A DNA stretch of 64,000 nucleotides from Azolla caroliniana. Its lineage: Eukaryota > Polypodiophyta. The notes below the pieces were generated by a model, which did no database searches, was not told the DNA's origin, and saw nothing but the letters and a program-made list of their open reading frames with translations. A program made the position numbers and the translations under genes. Below are positions 1-10,481 of this stretch, in pieces (the first letter of the stretch is position 1; every line of letters starts with the position of its first letter). Where the stretch lies: NCBI GenBank assembly GCA_043228905.1, contig JBHGNT010000016.1:6014001-6078000 (forward strand). The letters are read 5' to 3'.

Positions 1-2041
1 GTCTAAAGCATGCTAAAGCTTCCTCCCCAAGCCCATGTTGTGCATATCCAGAAATTAGAGTGGACCATGACACTACGTCCCAAATTTGAAGAGCATCAAA
101 TGTTTCTTGTGCTTGTTCGAGCACCCCACATCTAGCATACATATCCACCAGCGCGTTTCCAAGTGAAATATTGTTCATCAAAAGGCCCTTGCCAATAATC
201 TCTTCATGCATTTGTTTGCCTTTTTCTATTGCACCAGCGCTGCCACATGCCTTCAAGATGCATGTAAAGGTGATGGAATTTGGAGACAGGCCTTCAAATT
301 TCATATGTTGAAGAAAGTCCAAGACTTCCTCACCCTGCCCCTGAAGGGCATATCCTGCAATTAGTGCATTCCACGATACTACATTCCGCCTAGGAAGCTC
401 GTCCAACAGCTTTTGTGCTTTTGTAAGTGCACCACATTTAGCATACATACCAATCAAAGCATTACCCAGCGAGATATCCTTTCCTAATAACCCCTTAATG
501 ACAAGGTCGGTATGAATTAGCTCCCCCTTATTAATTGCTCCCACATTACTACATGCCTTCAGGATGCAAATGAATGAGATTTCATCCGGAGAGAGTCCCT
601 CTTGTTGCATTTGTTCAAAACATTTCAATGCTTCCTCACCTTGTCCTTGATTGGCATATCCCACAATCAATGAGGACCAAGAGACAGCATCTCGAATTAA
701 TAGTTCATCAAGAATTTCTTTTGCCTTTCCAAGTGCGCCACATTTGGCATACATATCAACCAATGCATTATTAAGGCCAATATCCTTCCCTAAAAACCCT
801 TTGTTAACAATATCTTCATGGATTTGCCGGCCTTTCTCAACAGCTCCTATGCTACCACATGCTTTCAAAACAGAGATAAATGTGATCTCATTTGGAGAAC
901 ATCCTTCATATGTCATTCGTTCAAACATTCTCATTGCTTCCGCACCTTGTCCATGTGTGGCATATCCCGAGATTAATGTTGTCCATGAAGCAATATCCCT
1001 CACAAAAAGATCATCAAATGCTTGCCGTGCTTTTGTAAGAGCACCACATTTGGCATACATATCCACCACAGCATTCCCAAGAAAGACATTTTCTCCTAAT
1101 AAACCCCTGCTAATAATCTCATCATGAATTTCTTTGCCTTTATTGATCGCGCCAATCCTGCCACATGCCTTCAAAATGCTGGTGAAAGCTATGGCATCGG
1201 GAAAGACACCATCTCTTTTCATTTGCTCAAAACAATCAATTGCTTCTACACATTGACCTTGGTTGGTATAGCCCATGATAAGGGCCGACCATGAGACTAC
1301 ATTGGCCATAGGCAGTATCCCCAATACATGTTTGGCTGTTTCCATCACCCCACATTTTGCATACATGTCAACTAAAGCATTGCCAAGAGAAATTTCATCT
1401 TCACTGGTGTCAGCATGTATTTCTTTAAACTTATCACAGGATCGAAATTCTAACAACTCTTTATTTTTAACGTCTTCACGAATTCTTTTACCGTTAGCAA
1501 AGGCATATTGAATCCCTGACAGTTCATTCTCACTAAACTTATCACGTATTTCTTTATCCTTATCACAGAGAAACCGAGATCTTAATAACCCATTCTTCCA
1601 AATTTCGTCATGAATTTCTTTACCCTTATCAAGGGATCGAGCACGGCCACAAGCCATCAATGCCGAAGTAAAGGTGACCGCATTTGGCAATAAGCCATCA
1701 CTTCGCATTCGGATGAAACATCGAAGAGCTTCTTCTGGGAGCCCATTTCGGACATATCCGGAAATCATTACATTCCATGAAGCAATATTCCGATCCGGAA
1801 GCTCATCAAACACATTTTGTGCTTTTGAGATCAAACCACATTTTATATACATGTTGATTAGACTAGTGCCCACATAAGGATTCCTTCCAAAAAGCCCCTT
1901 CTGAACAATATTTTCATGTATTCTCATACCATTTTGTAGGTCTTTATTCCTTGCACATTCCTTAAGGGACACCACAAAAGCAATACCTTCTTTGTTATTG
2001 ACATTTATTCTTGAAATACCCTTCTCTACAAGGCTATCCAT
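1..2041 (-). CDS. PLS-class PPR protein, 3' end off the left edge
   Basis: The minus strand is open from an ATG at 2041-2039 to the window edge, about 680 codons, with an in-frame TAG 24 bases upstream of the ATG. The product is a run of L, S and P pentatricopeptide motifs: S motifs of the type LGNALVDMYAKCG, P motifs with SW followed by a GYA.HGQ.EEAL helix, and L motifs with ILKACG and GK.IH. Such proteins bind single-stranded RNA in mitochondria or plastids, one base per P or S motif, usually for C-to-U editing. The C-terminus is not visible, so E or DYW domains cannot be judged. One oddity is an irregular insertion (minus strand, about 1395-1600) between an L motif and the next S motif, made of extra degenerate copies of the K-EI-x-D helix. 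No clear targeting peptide is seen. The family is certain; the RNA target is unknown. Confidence 0.9.
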   Translation of the reverse strand, partial: MDSLVEKGISRINVNNKEGIAFVVSLKECARNKDLQNGMRIHENIVQKGLFGRNPYVGTSLINMYIKCGLISKAQNVFDELPDRNIASWNVMISGYVRNGLPEEALRCFIRMRSDGLLPNAVTFTSALMACGRARSLDKGKEIHDEIWKNGLLRSRFLCDKDKEIRDKFSENELSGIQYAFANGKRIREDVKNKELLEFRSCDKFKEIHADTSEDEISLGNALVDMYAKCGVMETAKHVLGILPMANVVSWSALIMGYTNQGQCVEAIDCFEQMKRDGVFPDAIAFTSILKACGRIGAINKGKEIHDEIISRGLLGENVFLGNAVVDMYAKCGALTKARQAFDDLFVRDIASWTTLISGYATHGQGAEAMRMFERMTYEGCSPNEITFISVLKACGSIGAVEKGRQIHEDIVNKGFLGKDIGLNNALVDMYAKCGALGKAKEILDELLIRDAVSWSSLIVGYANQGQGEEALKCFEQMQQEGLSPDEISFICILKACSNVGAINKGELIHTDLVIKGLLGKDISLGNALIGMYAKCGALTKAQKLLDELPRRNVVSWNALIAGYALQGQGEEVLDFLQHMKFEGLSPNSITFTCILKACGSAGAIEKGKQMHEEIIGKGLLMNNISLGNALVDMYARCGVLEQAQETFDALQIWDVVSWSTLISGYAQHGLGEEALACFR
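1395..1600 (-). repeat. Irregular triplicated helix insertion inside the first PPR gene
   Basis: The usual L-to-S junction (HDEI..GLLGKDISLGNAL) is interrupted by about 55-60 extra residues. They contain three spaced look-alikes of the L-motif helix: CDKDKEIRDKFSE, NGKRIREDVKNKELL and CDKFKEIHADTSEDE. The two CDK copies share the DNA word TGTGATAAG. The reading frame is kept, so the insertion probably arose by in-frame partial duplication of the L motif. Confidence 0.6.
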
Positions 2042-2192
2042 AGAATTCTTCAAAATGGCATTGTTAACGCAGAAGAGAGAAGAAACCTATAGCTATTTAA
2101 ATAAATAAAAAGAAAATCCATCTTTATGAAATCAGCCTCTACTCATTAAATCTAGAATTGCATCATATAGAGAGAAACGCATCTGCGTATTT

Positions 2193-2270
<78 letters not shown>

Positions 2271-4081
2271 TTGTGAAAGAGTGCAGGCCTGTGCAGAACA
2301 AAGACCAAAAACAAACATCCAGTTTTTTCTTCAGTTGTTTTTAGGCCAGTTTTGAATCTGAATCAATATTTTGGTAATATGAATGAATGATTATAAGAAA
2401 TAGTGGAATTCTACCAAAATCCAACACGCACAATTCTCCCTTCTTTCTTTGTCCTAAATTTTAATACAAGAACAAGAAACCCCTCCTCATGAAATGTCTC
2501 AATGAAAGGGTGACAAAACTATCCTACTTAATGATGCCCAAAGTTCGTGACTGAATAACCCGAATGGCGTTAACTAGTGCATGGCATCATTCTCAATCAA
2601 TCACAGTTACACAAAAAGAAAGAAACGAAGTTGTCCTGATTTGAGAATGTGGCGATGCTTTAAAGTTGGCACATGAGGCAATCCACATACCACAGCTTGG
2701 CAAATCAACAATTGCCCACAAAACGTGATAAGAGATAGTTTTCCTACATCCCCAACTCAGTATGCGCATTGGTGGGTGGGTGGATGTGTGTGTATGCACA
2801 TTGTTGGGGGGGGGTGTTAGAGAAAGAGTCATACGAAGTTGCTAGTGTTCTTGATTCCAAGATTGTTCGCAAAAAGCTATATTATTTGGTGGATTGGCTA
2901 TAGGCTAGCATATGATAGGCTTCTACCAAGTTGCAAAGGAACCATGCCCGTGCAAACGATGAATAATCCACCTTCACCACCTTTGAGCTAGTCATTGGTT
3001 GGGTGGCATACCATCTTTCGTCCAATAGTTCTAATAACATTTCTTCAAAACCCACCTGGATTCTCTCCATACCTTTTTGCGAAGATAGAAGTTTCATGGG
3101 GAACCTTGAGAAATGCAAAGTGGCGGTGTTTAACGCCTCCTTCTTGTGGACCAAAAAGTTTGAAAATCAATTTACCTTTGGAGAAGCATTAGTGGAATAT
3201 GGTCGACGCCACATCCACTAGGGGCCTACACTCAAAGGGCCACAATTCTCTTGCGAAAGATATTAGAAAATAACATTTGCAAACCTTTTGGTACACATGT
3301 AATTTCAAGAGATATGACCCAAGTTATGGCTTTTTGTCACCATTTTTGTGTGCACACTCACTCGTATATGGGGTCAATTTTTGGGGAATGAGAACTCTAG
3401 ATATACGTAGACAACTAATAAAAGAGTAGTACGATGACTAGGAGATTGTTGGAAACCCATTCACCATGTTGATAGCATGTAGGATTTGATCATAACCTTT
3501 AAACTCCACATTAGGCCACTAGAGTAAAGTTAAGGGCAGGACTCAAGGTAGTTAAAGCTCTATACTAAGCAATGACTTTCATACAAAGATTATGGTGCCT
3601 TGCTAACAATAAGTACTTGCAAATTGCATTCATATCATCTAAATAATCAACAACTGACAAATATAAGACTTGGCTAGGCTCAGATGGTATGCATGACACC
3701 CCCCCAATCCAATCATCATATTTGATAAGTAGCATTGATCATCGCCACTTATTCAAAGGAAATAATGGTTCAAGTGGATGACCCAAGTTGCCTAATTGAA
3801 GTTGTCATGATCACTTCAAGTCACTTAAAAGTTCACAATGCAATAGAATACATACCTTGAGTATAGTAATTGTCAACACAAACTTGTATTTTCCAATGTC
3901 ACAACATACATTTTGTACAATGGGATCAACAAGTGAATGGAAACAATAACTTGGAGCCATTAAGTGTATGTGAATGGATTCTATTTTATGAACTTTAGAA
4001 ATGTGGACCAACTATATTCAAAGATAGGGCACCCCATAGCGATTAAAACAACATAAACTTTAACTTGCCTCCTCCTTATAC
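2042..4081. other. Intergenic stretch, no gene recognised
   Basis: This is the 5' flank of the first PPR gene. It holds a compound microsatellite at 2196-2268 (see separate entry), a G-run at 2809-2816, and otherwise AT-rich sequence with only short open frames of no recognisable similarity. Confidence 0.6.
2196..2268. repeat. (AT)n-(AG)n compound microsatellite
   Basis: About 30 bases of alternating AT run directly into about 40 bases of alternating AG. It lies 155-230 bases upstream of the first PPR start codon, so it may sit in that gene's promoter or 5' leader as a CT tract in the sense direction. Confidence 0.95.
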
Positions 4082-4911
4082 AAATGGTCCCACAACTTGC
4101 TTAAGCCCAAATAGAGTGCATCAAGTAATCATAGTGAAAGAAGTTATATCAGTACAACATGTTGAATCCGATGGACTCGGTGCTATGGGCTTTGGCATGG
4201 CATCAACATTACTTGCTGCTATGGGCGTTGGCATGGCAACAACATTACTTAGGGAGAAGTTCATCAGTTGTGGAGTTCATGTTTACAAACCAACTTTGGT
4301 AAGATGCAAGAAATTTGGAGGATTCATAGGAATTTTGGTACAAAAGCTGTAATGAACCTTGGTCGTAGCTGTTGTGATGGTTGCAATGGAAGCTCACGCA
4401 GAGAAAAGAGTAGTTGGAAAGGAAGGTGTAACACACCATTTTATGAAAGTTGGAAATGGAACTCTCATGATCATGTTAGTCGGCTTGTTGAAGTATGAGA
4501 TGTGTTCCAGAGGCTTCTTGACTACATATGTGGTTTCATGGAATGCAATGATGACAAGGCATACAAGACATGGATGTTGGTTGATATGAGTTTGATGTGG
4601 GGGGAAAAAATGAAACATGCCTAATAATAGGTAGGGCACCATTGAATGCATTGATCACATGCTATGGAAACAGTGGTAATAGTTTTGTGCCTTGAAGTTT
4701 TTGGCAAAAATGTTGGGTGAGAAGGTGGAAATAATCTTAGACTGTATTATTTGTGGTTTTCATAGGATGTCATGGCTAGAGCCATTGTGATGTTGTTTGC
4801 CTAGTCAGGTCGTCATGTATGCTGAATTTTACTAATGAAGCATATTTTGTTTGGAAAAAATAAAATAAAATAAATGGCCTCACAACCTGCTTAAGCCCAA
4901 ATAGAGTGCAT
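4082..4911 (+). pseudogene. Probable retroposed, decayed PPR fragment between direct repeats
   Basis: A 40-base sequence at 4082-4121 (AAATGG..CACAAC.TGCTTAAG...GTGCAT) recurs at 4872-4911 with only three differences. Just before the second copy lies an A-rich tail (about 4853-4873, AAAAAATAAAATAAAATAAA). Between them are scraps of PPR coding sequence in shifted frames: DVFQRLLDY near 4500-4530 in one frame, VVSWNAMMTRHTRHG at about 4530-4575 in another, and NALITCYGNSG near 4645-4675. Flanking direct repeats plus a 3' A-tail are the signature of a LINE-mobilised mRNA copy. The 40-base duplication is longer than usual for this mechanism, so an unequal-crossover origin is also possible. It is not functional. 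Confidence 0.45.
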
Positions 4912-6506
4912 GAGAAGCAAATGAGCTTTAAACACTAAAGGCGTCACTTTGGAGATTTGGAGTCAACACTAGTAGATGCCCAACTGGGGAGAATAATGAT
5001 AACCCAATCCATAAATGCATAAGATTTCGTTACTGAGAAGCATCAAAGGGTCGAGTCGAGACTCTTTCGTACATTAGCGCGCTTGAGATGAGGCGTCTGA
5101 TTGGGGGTTTTGGATGGGATAAAACATGACCAATCTTGCCTTCTCTCGTTTTACATTGATTTATTAGTTTCGGGTTCTCAAACAAGCAAAAACAAACTAT
5201 AAGATACAGTACATCGTTTTGTCTCGTAGGTGAGATTGGGCTCTTTCTTTAGAGATGGTTATACATAACAATCAGCAACAGTTCGGTTTGAGAGGGTCCA
5301 AACTGAATCGTTTAATTTTTTTGAAAATTGAACCAAACCACGAAACCATTAAACTGAACCATGAAACAATTTTCAAACCGTTAAACCATTAAATCGTAAA
5401 AACCGTGGTTTCGTGGTTCGGTTTCGGTTTTCAACATAGGTCAAATTTTTAATTTTTACTTTTTAATTGTTTAAAATTTATAAGATTTCATTTTTTAAAA
5501 TTTATAAGATGTTCCTAAAATGTGAGAATAAGGTCTAAAAACGAAAAGATTGTTTAAAAACAATTTTTAGATTTTTTTAAATTTTTTTTAAATTTTTAAA
5601 AATAAAAAATAAAAAACCGTTTAAACCACGGTTTTTGACTGTTGAAACCGAACCGAACCGTTAAGCCGTTAAACCGCAGTTTCACGGTTCGGTTCGGTTC
5701 AAACCGTTGCTTCTCATTGTGGATAATAATACTATGATACTATATCCTATCTCCTCTGTTCTAGAGGACATACAAATACCTCTCTATCTAGAGACATTGA
5801 AGGAAAAAGAGGTTCTAAGTTCTAAGTTCTAACCATAGCAATAGCAGTCTTTTGGTAATTCAAATCTCTCTCTTTCTTAAAAGGCCTCAATATTTCTTTC
5901 TTTCTCTTAGAAATTGCATTTTTTTGTTCTTGATTTTACAGTAGTCTCTCCTATATGACCCCCACTCTGCTATACTCGCTCGCACATTCCAAACTTTGGG
6001 AAGGAAAACTGCTCAAATTTGACAACAGAAAAAGAGGTCGTGTACATATAAGATTTTAGTTCTACACAAGACAAGAAGCGATTACAGGCCAAATCTCCTC
6101 CACCAAGGGTTGAGATTGCATTGGGCCAGGTCCGGGATTTTCTTCACATTTAAGCTGGATCCGATGCTGTCGCTAGGCAGATGGGTTTTTGCATTAGGCC
6201 TAATGGCAAATCCTGTGCCGGCCCTCACCTTGGATGAGCCCTGGTTCCGATCTCCATTTCTTGCATCTCCAAATCGCCCTTTTTTTCCTATACACAAAAA
6301 TGAGAATACTAATATTACAAACAGGGCTATGGAACATACATGGGTGTTCTTCACACACAACTAGCCTAAGGACAAAATCAATATAAAGAACCAAGATTTC
6401 TGATCCAAAGCTCAATATTGAACATGGCTTCCTTGGGCAGAAAATGAAAATTTCTATATAAGCATAGACCAATGGAACAAGCAGCTTTCTTATTCTTCCC
6501 AATGGT
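4912..6506. other. Intergenic stretch with one MITE
   Basis: There is no gene. About 4960-5240 resembles 43068-43280 (shared pieces such as GGCGTCTGATTGGGG / GACGCCTCATTGGGG and TTCTCAAACAAG..AAC), suggesting an old dispersed repeat. A MITE occupies 5266-5722. The remaining sequence is the 5' flank of the PPR gene at 6507. Confidence 0.5.
5266..5722 (-). mobile_element. hAT-like MITE, older copy
   Basis: This is an AT-rich element whose ends are rich in AACCG/CGGTT words. It begins TAACAATCAGCAACAGTT and ends AACCGTTGCTTCTCATTGT, an imperfect terminal inverted repeat. Its interior, read on the minus strand, matches the element at 17003-17406 over most of its length (GGTTTAAACGG, the TTTTTTATTTTTTATTTT block, CTTATTCTCACATTTT, TTTGACCTA.GTTGAAAACC). 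I cannot see an intact 8-base target duplication, consistent with an older insertion. It has no coding capacity. Confidence 0.65.
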
Positions 6507-9239
6507 ATGCCGAATACCACCAATTTCTCTGGCATTCATTCAATGCCTTGGCTTATTCTTCTTGGCATGCAAAAGAAACCCATGGAAACTGAATTCCTTG
6601 AATTTCAGCCAATGGTGATGAAGAGGGAAGGGGTAAAGGAAAGCATTGCTTTTGTGGCATTATTGAAGGAATGTGGTAAGAAGAAGGATCTTTGTAAAGG
6701 TATTGAGCTTCATGATGAGGCTGTCAAAAGTGGTTTGTTTTATGAGAATCTTTATGTGGGCAGCAGTTTAATTAGCATGTATGCTAAATGTGGTGATTTT
6801 GTGAAAGCAAAACAAGTTCTTGAAAAGCTTCCAAACCCTAACATAGTATCGTGGAATGCATTAATCTCTGGTTATGCAATGTGTGGAGAAGATGAAGAAT
6901 TGCTTGATTGTTTCAAGAAGATGCAAAGTGAGGGTGTATCTCCACAACCAATCACATTCACTTATGCTTTAAAAGCATGTGGAAGAATAGGAGCAATTGA
7001 TAAAGGCCAAGAAATTCACCATGATATTATGAACAATGGCTTGCTGGGAGAAGACCTTGTACTTGGGAATGCTTTGGTGGATATGTATGCCAAATGTGGT
7101 GTGTTTACAAAAGCAAAAGAACTGCTTGAGGGGCTTCCAATCCGAGATGTGATCTCATGGTCGGGACTTATGGCCGGATACACTATGCATGGGCAGGGAG
7201 AAGAAGCTATAGAGTGTTTTGAACAAATGCAAATGGATGATCGGCTCTCTCCAGATTCAATCACTTTGACTTGCATCTTAAAGGCATGTGGCATTAGAGG
7301 AGTTGTTGATAAGGGAAAGCAAATTCACATAGATGTTGTCAAGAAAGGATTGTTGGGAAAGGATATCATTCTTGGTAATGCCCTAGTGGATATGTATGCC
7401 AAATGTGGCGCTCTTGTGGAAGCCCAAGAGGTGCTCAATGAGCTACTTATCCAGGATGTCGTTCCTTGGACCTCGTTAGTATCTGGGTATGTACAATATG
7501 AACAAGATGAAGAAGCATTGAACTGCCTTGAAACAATGCAACAAGCGGGGATCTCGCCGAATCCAATTACCTTCATTTGCACCTTGAAGGCTTGTGGTAA
7601 AATAAGAGCATTGAACAAGGGAAAACACATTCATAATGAAATTATATGTAAAGGGTTGCTCATAAATGATAATTTATTAGGAAATTCATTGGTTGATATG
7701 TATGCAAAATGTGGGGCATTTATTGAAGCACATGAAGTGTTTGACAGGATTTCTACAACCCGAAATATAGTGTCTTGGACAGAATTGATATCAGGATATT
7801 CCCAGCATGATCGGGGTGAGGAGGCAATGGACATTTTCAAGCGAATGCAATGTGAAGGAATGCCACCAAATGCAATCACATTCATTTGCATCTTGAAGGT
7901 GTGTGGGGATATAGGAGACCTGGACAAGGGCAAGCAAATCCATGCTAACATTGATTGCAAGGAATTTCATGGAAAAGATGGTTTGCTTGGTAATGCTTTA
8001 CTGGATATGTATGCTAAATGTGGTATGATTGCCAATGCACAAGATTTATTTGATGAGCTGCCTATCCGGGATGTAGTGACTTGGTCTACATTGATTGCCG
8101 GATATGCTAGGCAAGGGCAAGTAGAGGAAGCAGTGAAATACTTAGAAATCATGTTGAGTGAGGGTCTTTCTCCAGATTTGGTGACGTTTACTTGTATCCT
8201 GAATGCATGTGGAAGCACATGTGCTCTGAACAAAGGCATACAAATTCATGATGAGCTTATTAAGAAGGGTATGTTAGGAAATGATAACATTCTAGATAAT
8301 GCTTTAATAGAGATGTATTCCAAATGTGGGGCACTTTTTGAAGCTCGGATTTTGCTTTACCAGATTTCTTCTCGAGATGTAGTCTCTTGGTCTACATTGA
8401 TTATAGGATATGCACAACACGGGCAGGATGAGGAGGTACTGAATTCTTATAAAGAGATGCATCAAGAGGGCCATGTTCCAGATGCATTCACTTTTACTTA
8501 TATTTTGAAGGCTTGTAGCAATACGGGAGCTATGGATGTAGGAAAACAGATCCATGGAGAAATCATTGCTCAGAGGTTGCTTCACAACAATATCATGCTT
8601 AGCACTGCGTTGATTGATATGTATGCCAAATGTGGTTCACCAATAAAAGCAAAGAATATTCTTGAGAAGCTTCCTGTTCGTGATGTAGTCTCTTGGTCTG
8701 CAGTAATTTCTGGTTACGCTCAATTAGGCCAGAGCGAGGAAGCACTAAATTGCTTAAAATGGATGCATAAGGAAGGTCATTGTCCAAATGCTATCACCTT
8801 CCTTTCCTTGTTGAATACATGTTGTCACTCAGGTCTAGTGGATAAAGGACAATTGCTGTTTGATAGTATGACCAAACAATATGGCATTACACCAAACTTT
8901 GAGCATTATACTTGCATGATTGATCTTTTTGGACGTGCAGGTCACTTTGACAAAGCAGTGACAATGATTAATGAGATGCCATCACTTGACTATTCTCCAG
9001 TTTGGGGGTCTCTAATGAATGCATGCCAAAATTGGGGAAATGTAAATCTTGCAAGATTGGCATTTGAACATGCGATTTGTCTTGATAAGAGTACTCCCAC
9101 AGCTTATATTTGTATGACAAATATCTATATAGCTGCTGGCATGCAAGAGGATGCTCAAATCATTGAGGCTATGAGAGCAGAAAATGCTCAATGTGTGAAC
9201 CCAACAAGGGTCCCTAAAAGAAAAACAAATGACAGATAA
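6507..9239 (+). CDS. PLS-class PPR protein ending at E1-E2 (910 aa)
   Basis: This is a single uninterrupted frame. After an N-terminal segment of about 45 residues comes an L motif (SIAFVALLKECG) and then seven S-P-L sets of about 101 residues: S motifs LGNALVDMYAKCG and P motifs VSWxxLISGY. The end is an L2/S2 pair (LLNTCCHSG, FEHYTCMIDLFGRAGHFDKA) and E1-E2 (SPVWGSLMNACQNWGNVNLA, AYICMTNIYIAAGMQEDA), then about 17 basic residues. There is no DYW deaminase. Known E-class relatives act in organelle RNA editing with a deaminase supplied in trans. Reading residue 5 and the last residue of each S and P motif with the published PPR code gives, N to C and with L motifs as gaps, roughly A?-UG-UA-YA-UG-UG-GA; this is inference. 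Later Met codons (6543, 6582) could also be the start. It converges on the PPR gene at 10482-13070. Confidence 0.93.
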   Translation: MPNTTNFSGIHSMPWLILLGMQKKPMETEFLEFQPMVMKREGVKESIAFVALLKECGKKKDLCKGIELHDEAVKSGLFYENLYVGSSLISMYAKCGDFVKAKQVLEKLPNPNIVSWNALISGYAMCGEDEELLDCFKKMQSEGVSPQPITFTYALKACGRIGAIDKGQEIHHDIMNNGLLGEDLVLGNALVDMYAKCGVFTKAKELLEGLPIRDVISWSGLMAGYTMHGQGEEAIECFEQMQMDDRLSPDSITLTCILKACGIRGVVDKGKQIHIDVVKKGLLGKDIILGNALVDMYAKCGALVEAQEVLNELLIQDVVPWTSLVSGYVQYEQDEEALNCLETMQQAGISPNPITFICTLKACGKIRALNKGKHIHNEIICKGLLINDNLLGNSLVDMYAKCGAFIEAHEVFDRISTTRNIVSWTELISGYSQHDRGEEAMDIFKRMQCEGMPPNAITFICILKVCGDIGDLDKGKQIHANIDCKEFHGKDGLLGNALLDMYAKCGMIANAQDLFDELPIRDVVTWSTLIAGYARQGQVEEAVKYLEIMLSEGLSPDLVTFTCILNACGSTCALNKGIQIHDELIKKGMLGNDNILDNALIEMYSKCGALFEARILLYQISSRDVVSWSTLIIGYAQHGQDEEVLNSYKEMHQEGHVPDAFTFTYILKACSNTGAMDVGKQIHGEIIAQRLLHNNIMLSTALIDMYAKCGSPIKAKNILEKLPVRDVVSWSAVISGYAQLGQSEEALNCLKWMHKEGHCPNAITFLSLLNTCCHSGLVDKGQLLFDSMTKQYGITPNFEHYTCMIDLFGRAGHFDKAVTMINEMPSLDYSPVWGSLMNACQNWGNVNLARLAFEHAICLDKSTPTAYICMTNIYIAAGMQEDAQIIEAMRAENAQCVNPTRVPKRKTNDR

Positions 9240-9752
9240 CGCGCTCATAAATGTCTAAAAGAGGATATGTTTCTTACCTTCCAAATATTTTCCATGGAAC
9301 AATGTGGAAATCATCTTATAACCACCATGAATAGCACTTAATAGGATAAAGAAGAGCGAGTGCTTCTTTTTTATAAGATACGATGCAGTACCATGAGAGA
9401 ATGTACAAGAAGCCCACAGCTCCACTAGGAAGTGGCTGCCACAATAGGGGGTCACATTAATGCTTTAAGCATGTGTTTACAGAGCTTGCAAAGCAACAGG
9501 TGTCCACATAAGAATCAGAATGTGTCGATAAACAGATCGAAGTCCAATAAACCAGAATAGCTCAAATTACTTGTAGAACCTCTATAATCAGTAAATATCA
9601 CATCCCTTCTTTAAGTGAGGTACAAAAATTGGGATCAAGAAGTATGCCATGTTAAAAGAAAACCTTCAAGAGAAGTTCTTGTTCCATGGAAAGTAAGTTT
9701 ATCTACAAAAAGGGACCTAATTCTTGAGATAAAATAGTCACAAATAATCCCC
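9240..9752. other. 3' flank of the plus-strand PPR gene
   Basis: This is AT-rich non-coding sequence between the convergent PPR genes. I looked here for a DYW remnant belonging to the plus-strand gene and saw none. Confidence 0.55.
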
Positions 9753-10431
9753 ACAAGCACATTTTCCATCCTTGAAAACATGGGAGGAAATTCACATCTA
9801 TAGCTAAAATCTTATGCAATATGACAGATAACACATGTTTTTCACATGTATTCTTGACCCTTGAGATGTATTCATAATGTACACAAAGAGCATTCTTTGT
9901 TCTGTGATTATTCACAATGTTCGTATGCACATTTTCTATCCTTGAAAACATGGGAGTAAATTCGCATCTCTTAACAAAAATCTTACATTTTTCTATTTTC
10001 AATATGACCGATGCTGCAATATGGCAGTCACCACAGATGCACATTTTTTTCACATGTATTCTTGGTCCCTGAGATGTATTCACCATGTAGACAAAGAGCA
10101 TTCTTTGTTCTGTGATTATTCAAAATGTTCTTAAGCACATTTTCCATAAAAACATGGGAGGAAATTCACATCTCTAACTAAAATCTTACCGTTTTCTATT
10201 TTCAATATGACTGATGCTGCAATATGGCAATCACCACAGATACACATTTTCTTCACATGTATTCTTGATCCTTGAGATCCATTCACCATGTACACAAAGA
10301 GCATTCCTTGTTCTGTGATTATTCAAAATGTTCTTAAACATCTATTGTGACATCAAGAACTATTCTGACGAACACATTTTATGGAAAAGGTTTTGCAGTT
10401 TTGCATAAATATCTTTACTTTGTGGATGCTT
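9753..10431 (-). pseudogene. Decayed DYW editing-deaminase domain, zinc-site segment in three tandem copies
   Basis: On the minus strand, about 50 bases after the stop codon of the PPR gene at 10482-13070, the sequence reads HPQSKDIYAKLQNLFHKM (10374-10431), the classic opening of a DYW domain. It is followed by stops and frameshifts. Then come three tandem units of about 170-209 bases (10132-10334, 9923-10131, 9753-9922). Units 1 and 2 downstream of the gene each encode RIHVKKMCICGDCHIAAS followed by VILKIE..KI.V, the CxxCH zinc-binding and C-terminal part of DYW. The third has lost the CGDCH segment by deletion. The catalytic HSEKLA box survives only as HRTRNAL and is out of frame with CGDCH. 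The region is therefore non-functional and probably lies in the 3' UTR of that gene. Confidence 0.85.
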
Positions 10432-10481
10432 TGCATTCGAAGAACAAAACGAATTACTTTTAACTAGCATCAACCTGCATA

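Noticed and set aside
9240-9752. DYW remnant belonging to the plus-strand PPR gene at 6507-9239
   Set aside because: I read the plus strand in all frames and found neither HPQ..IYA nor CGDCH; the relic further right is on the minus strand and belongs to the opposite gene.
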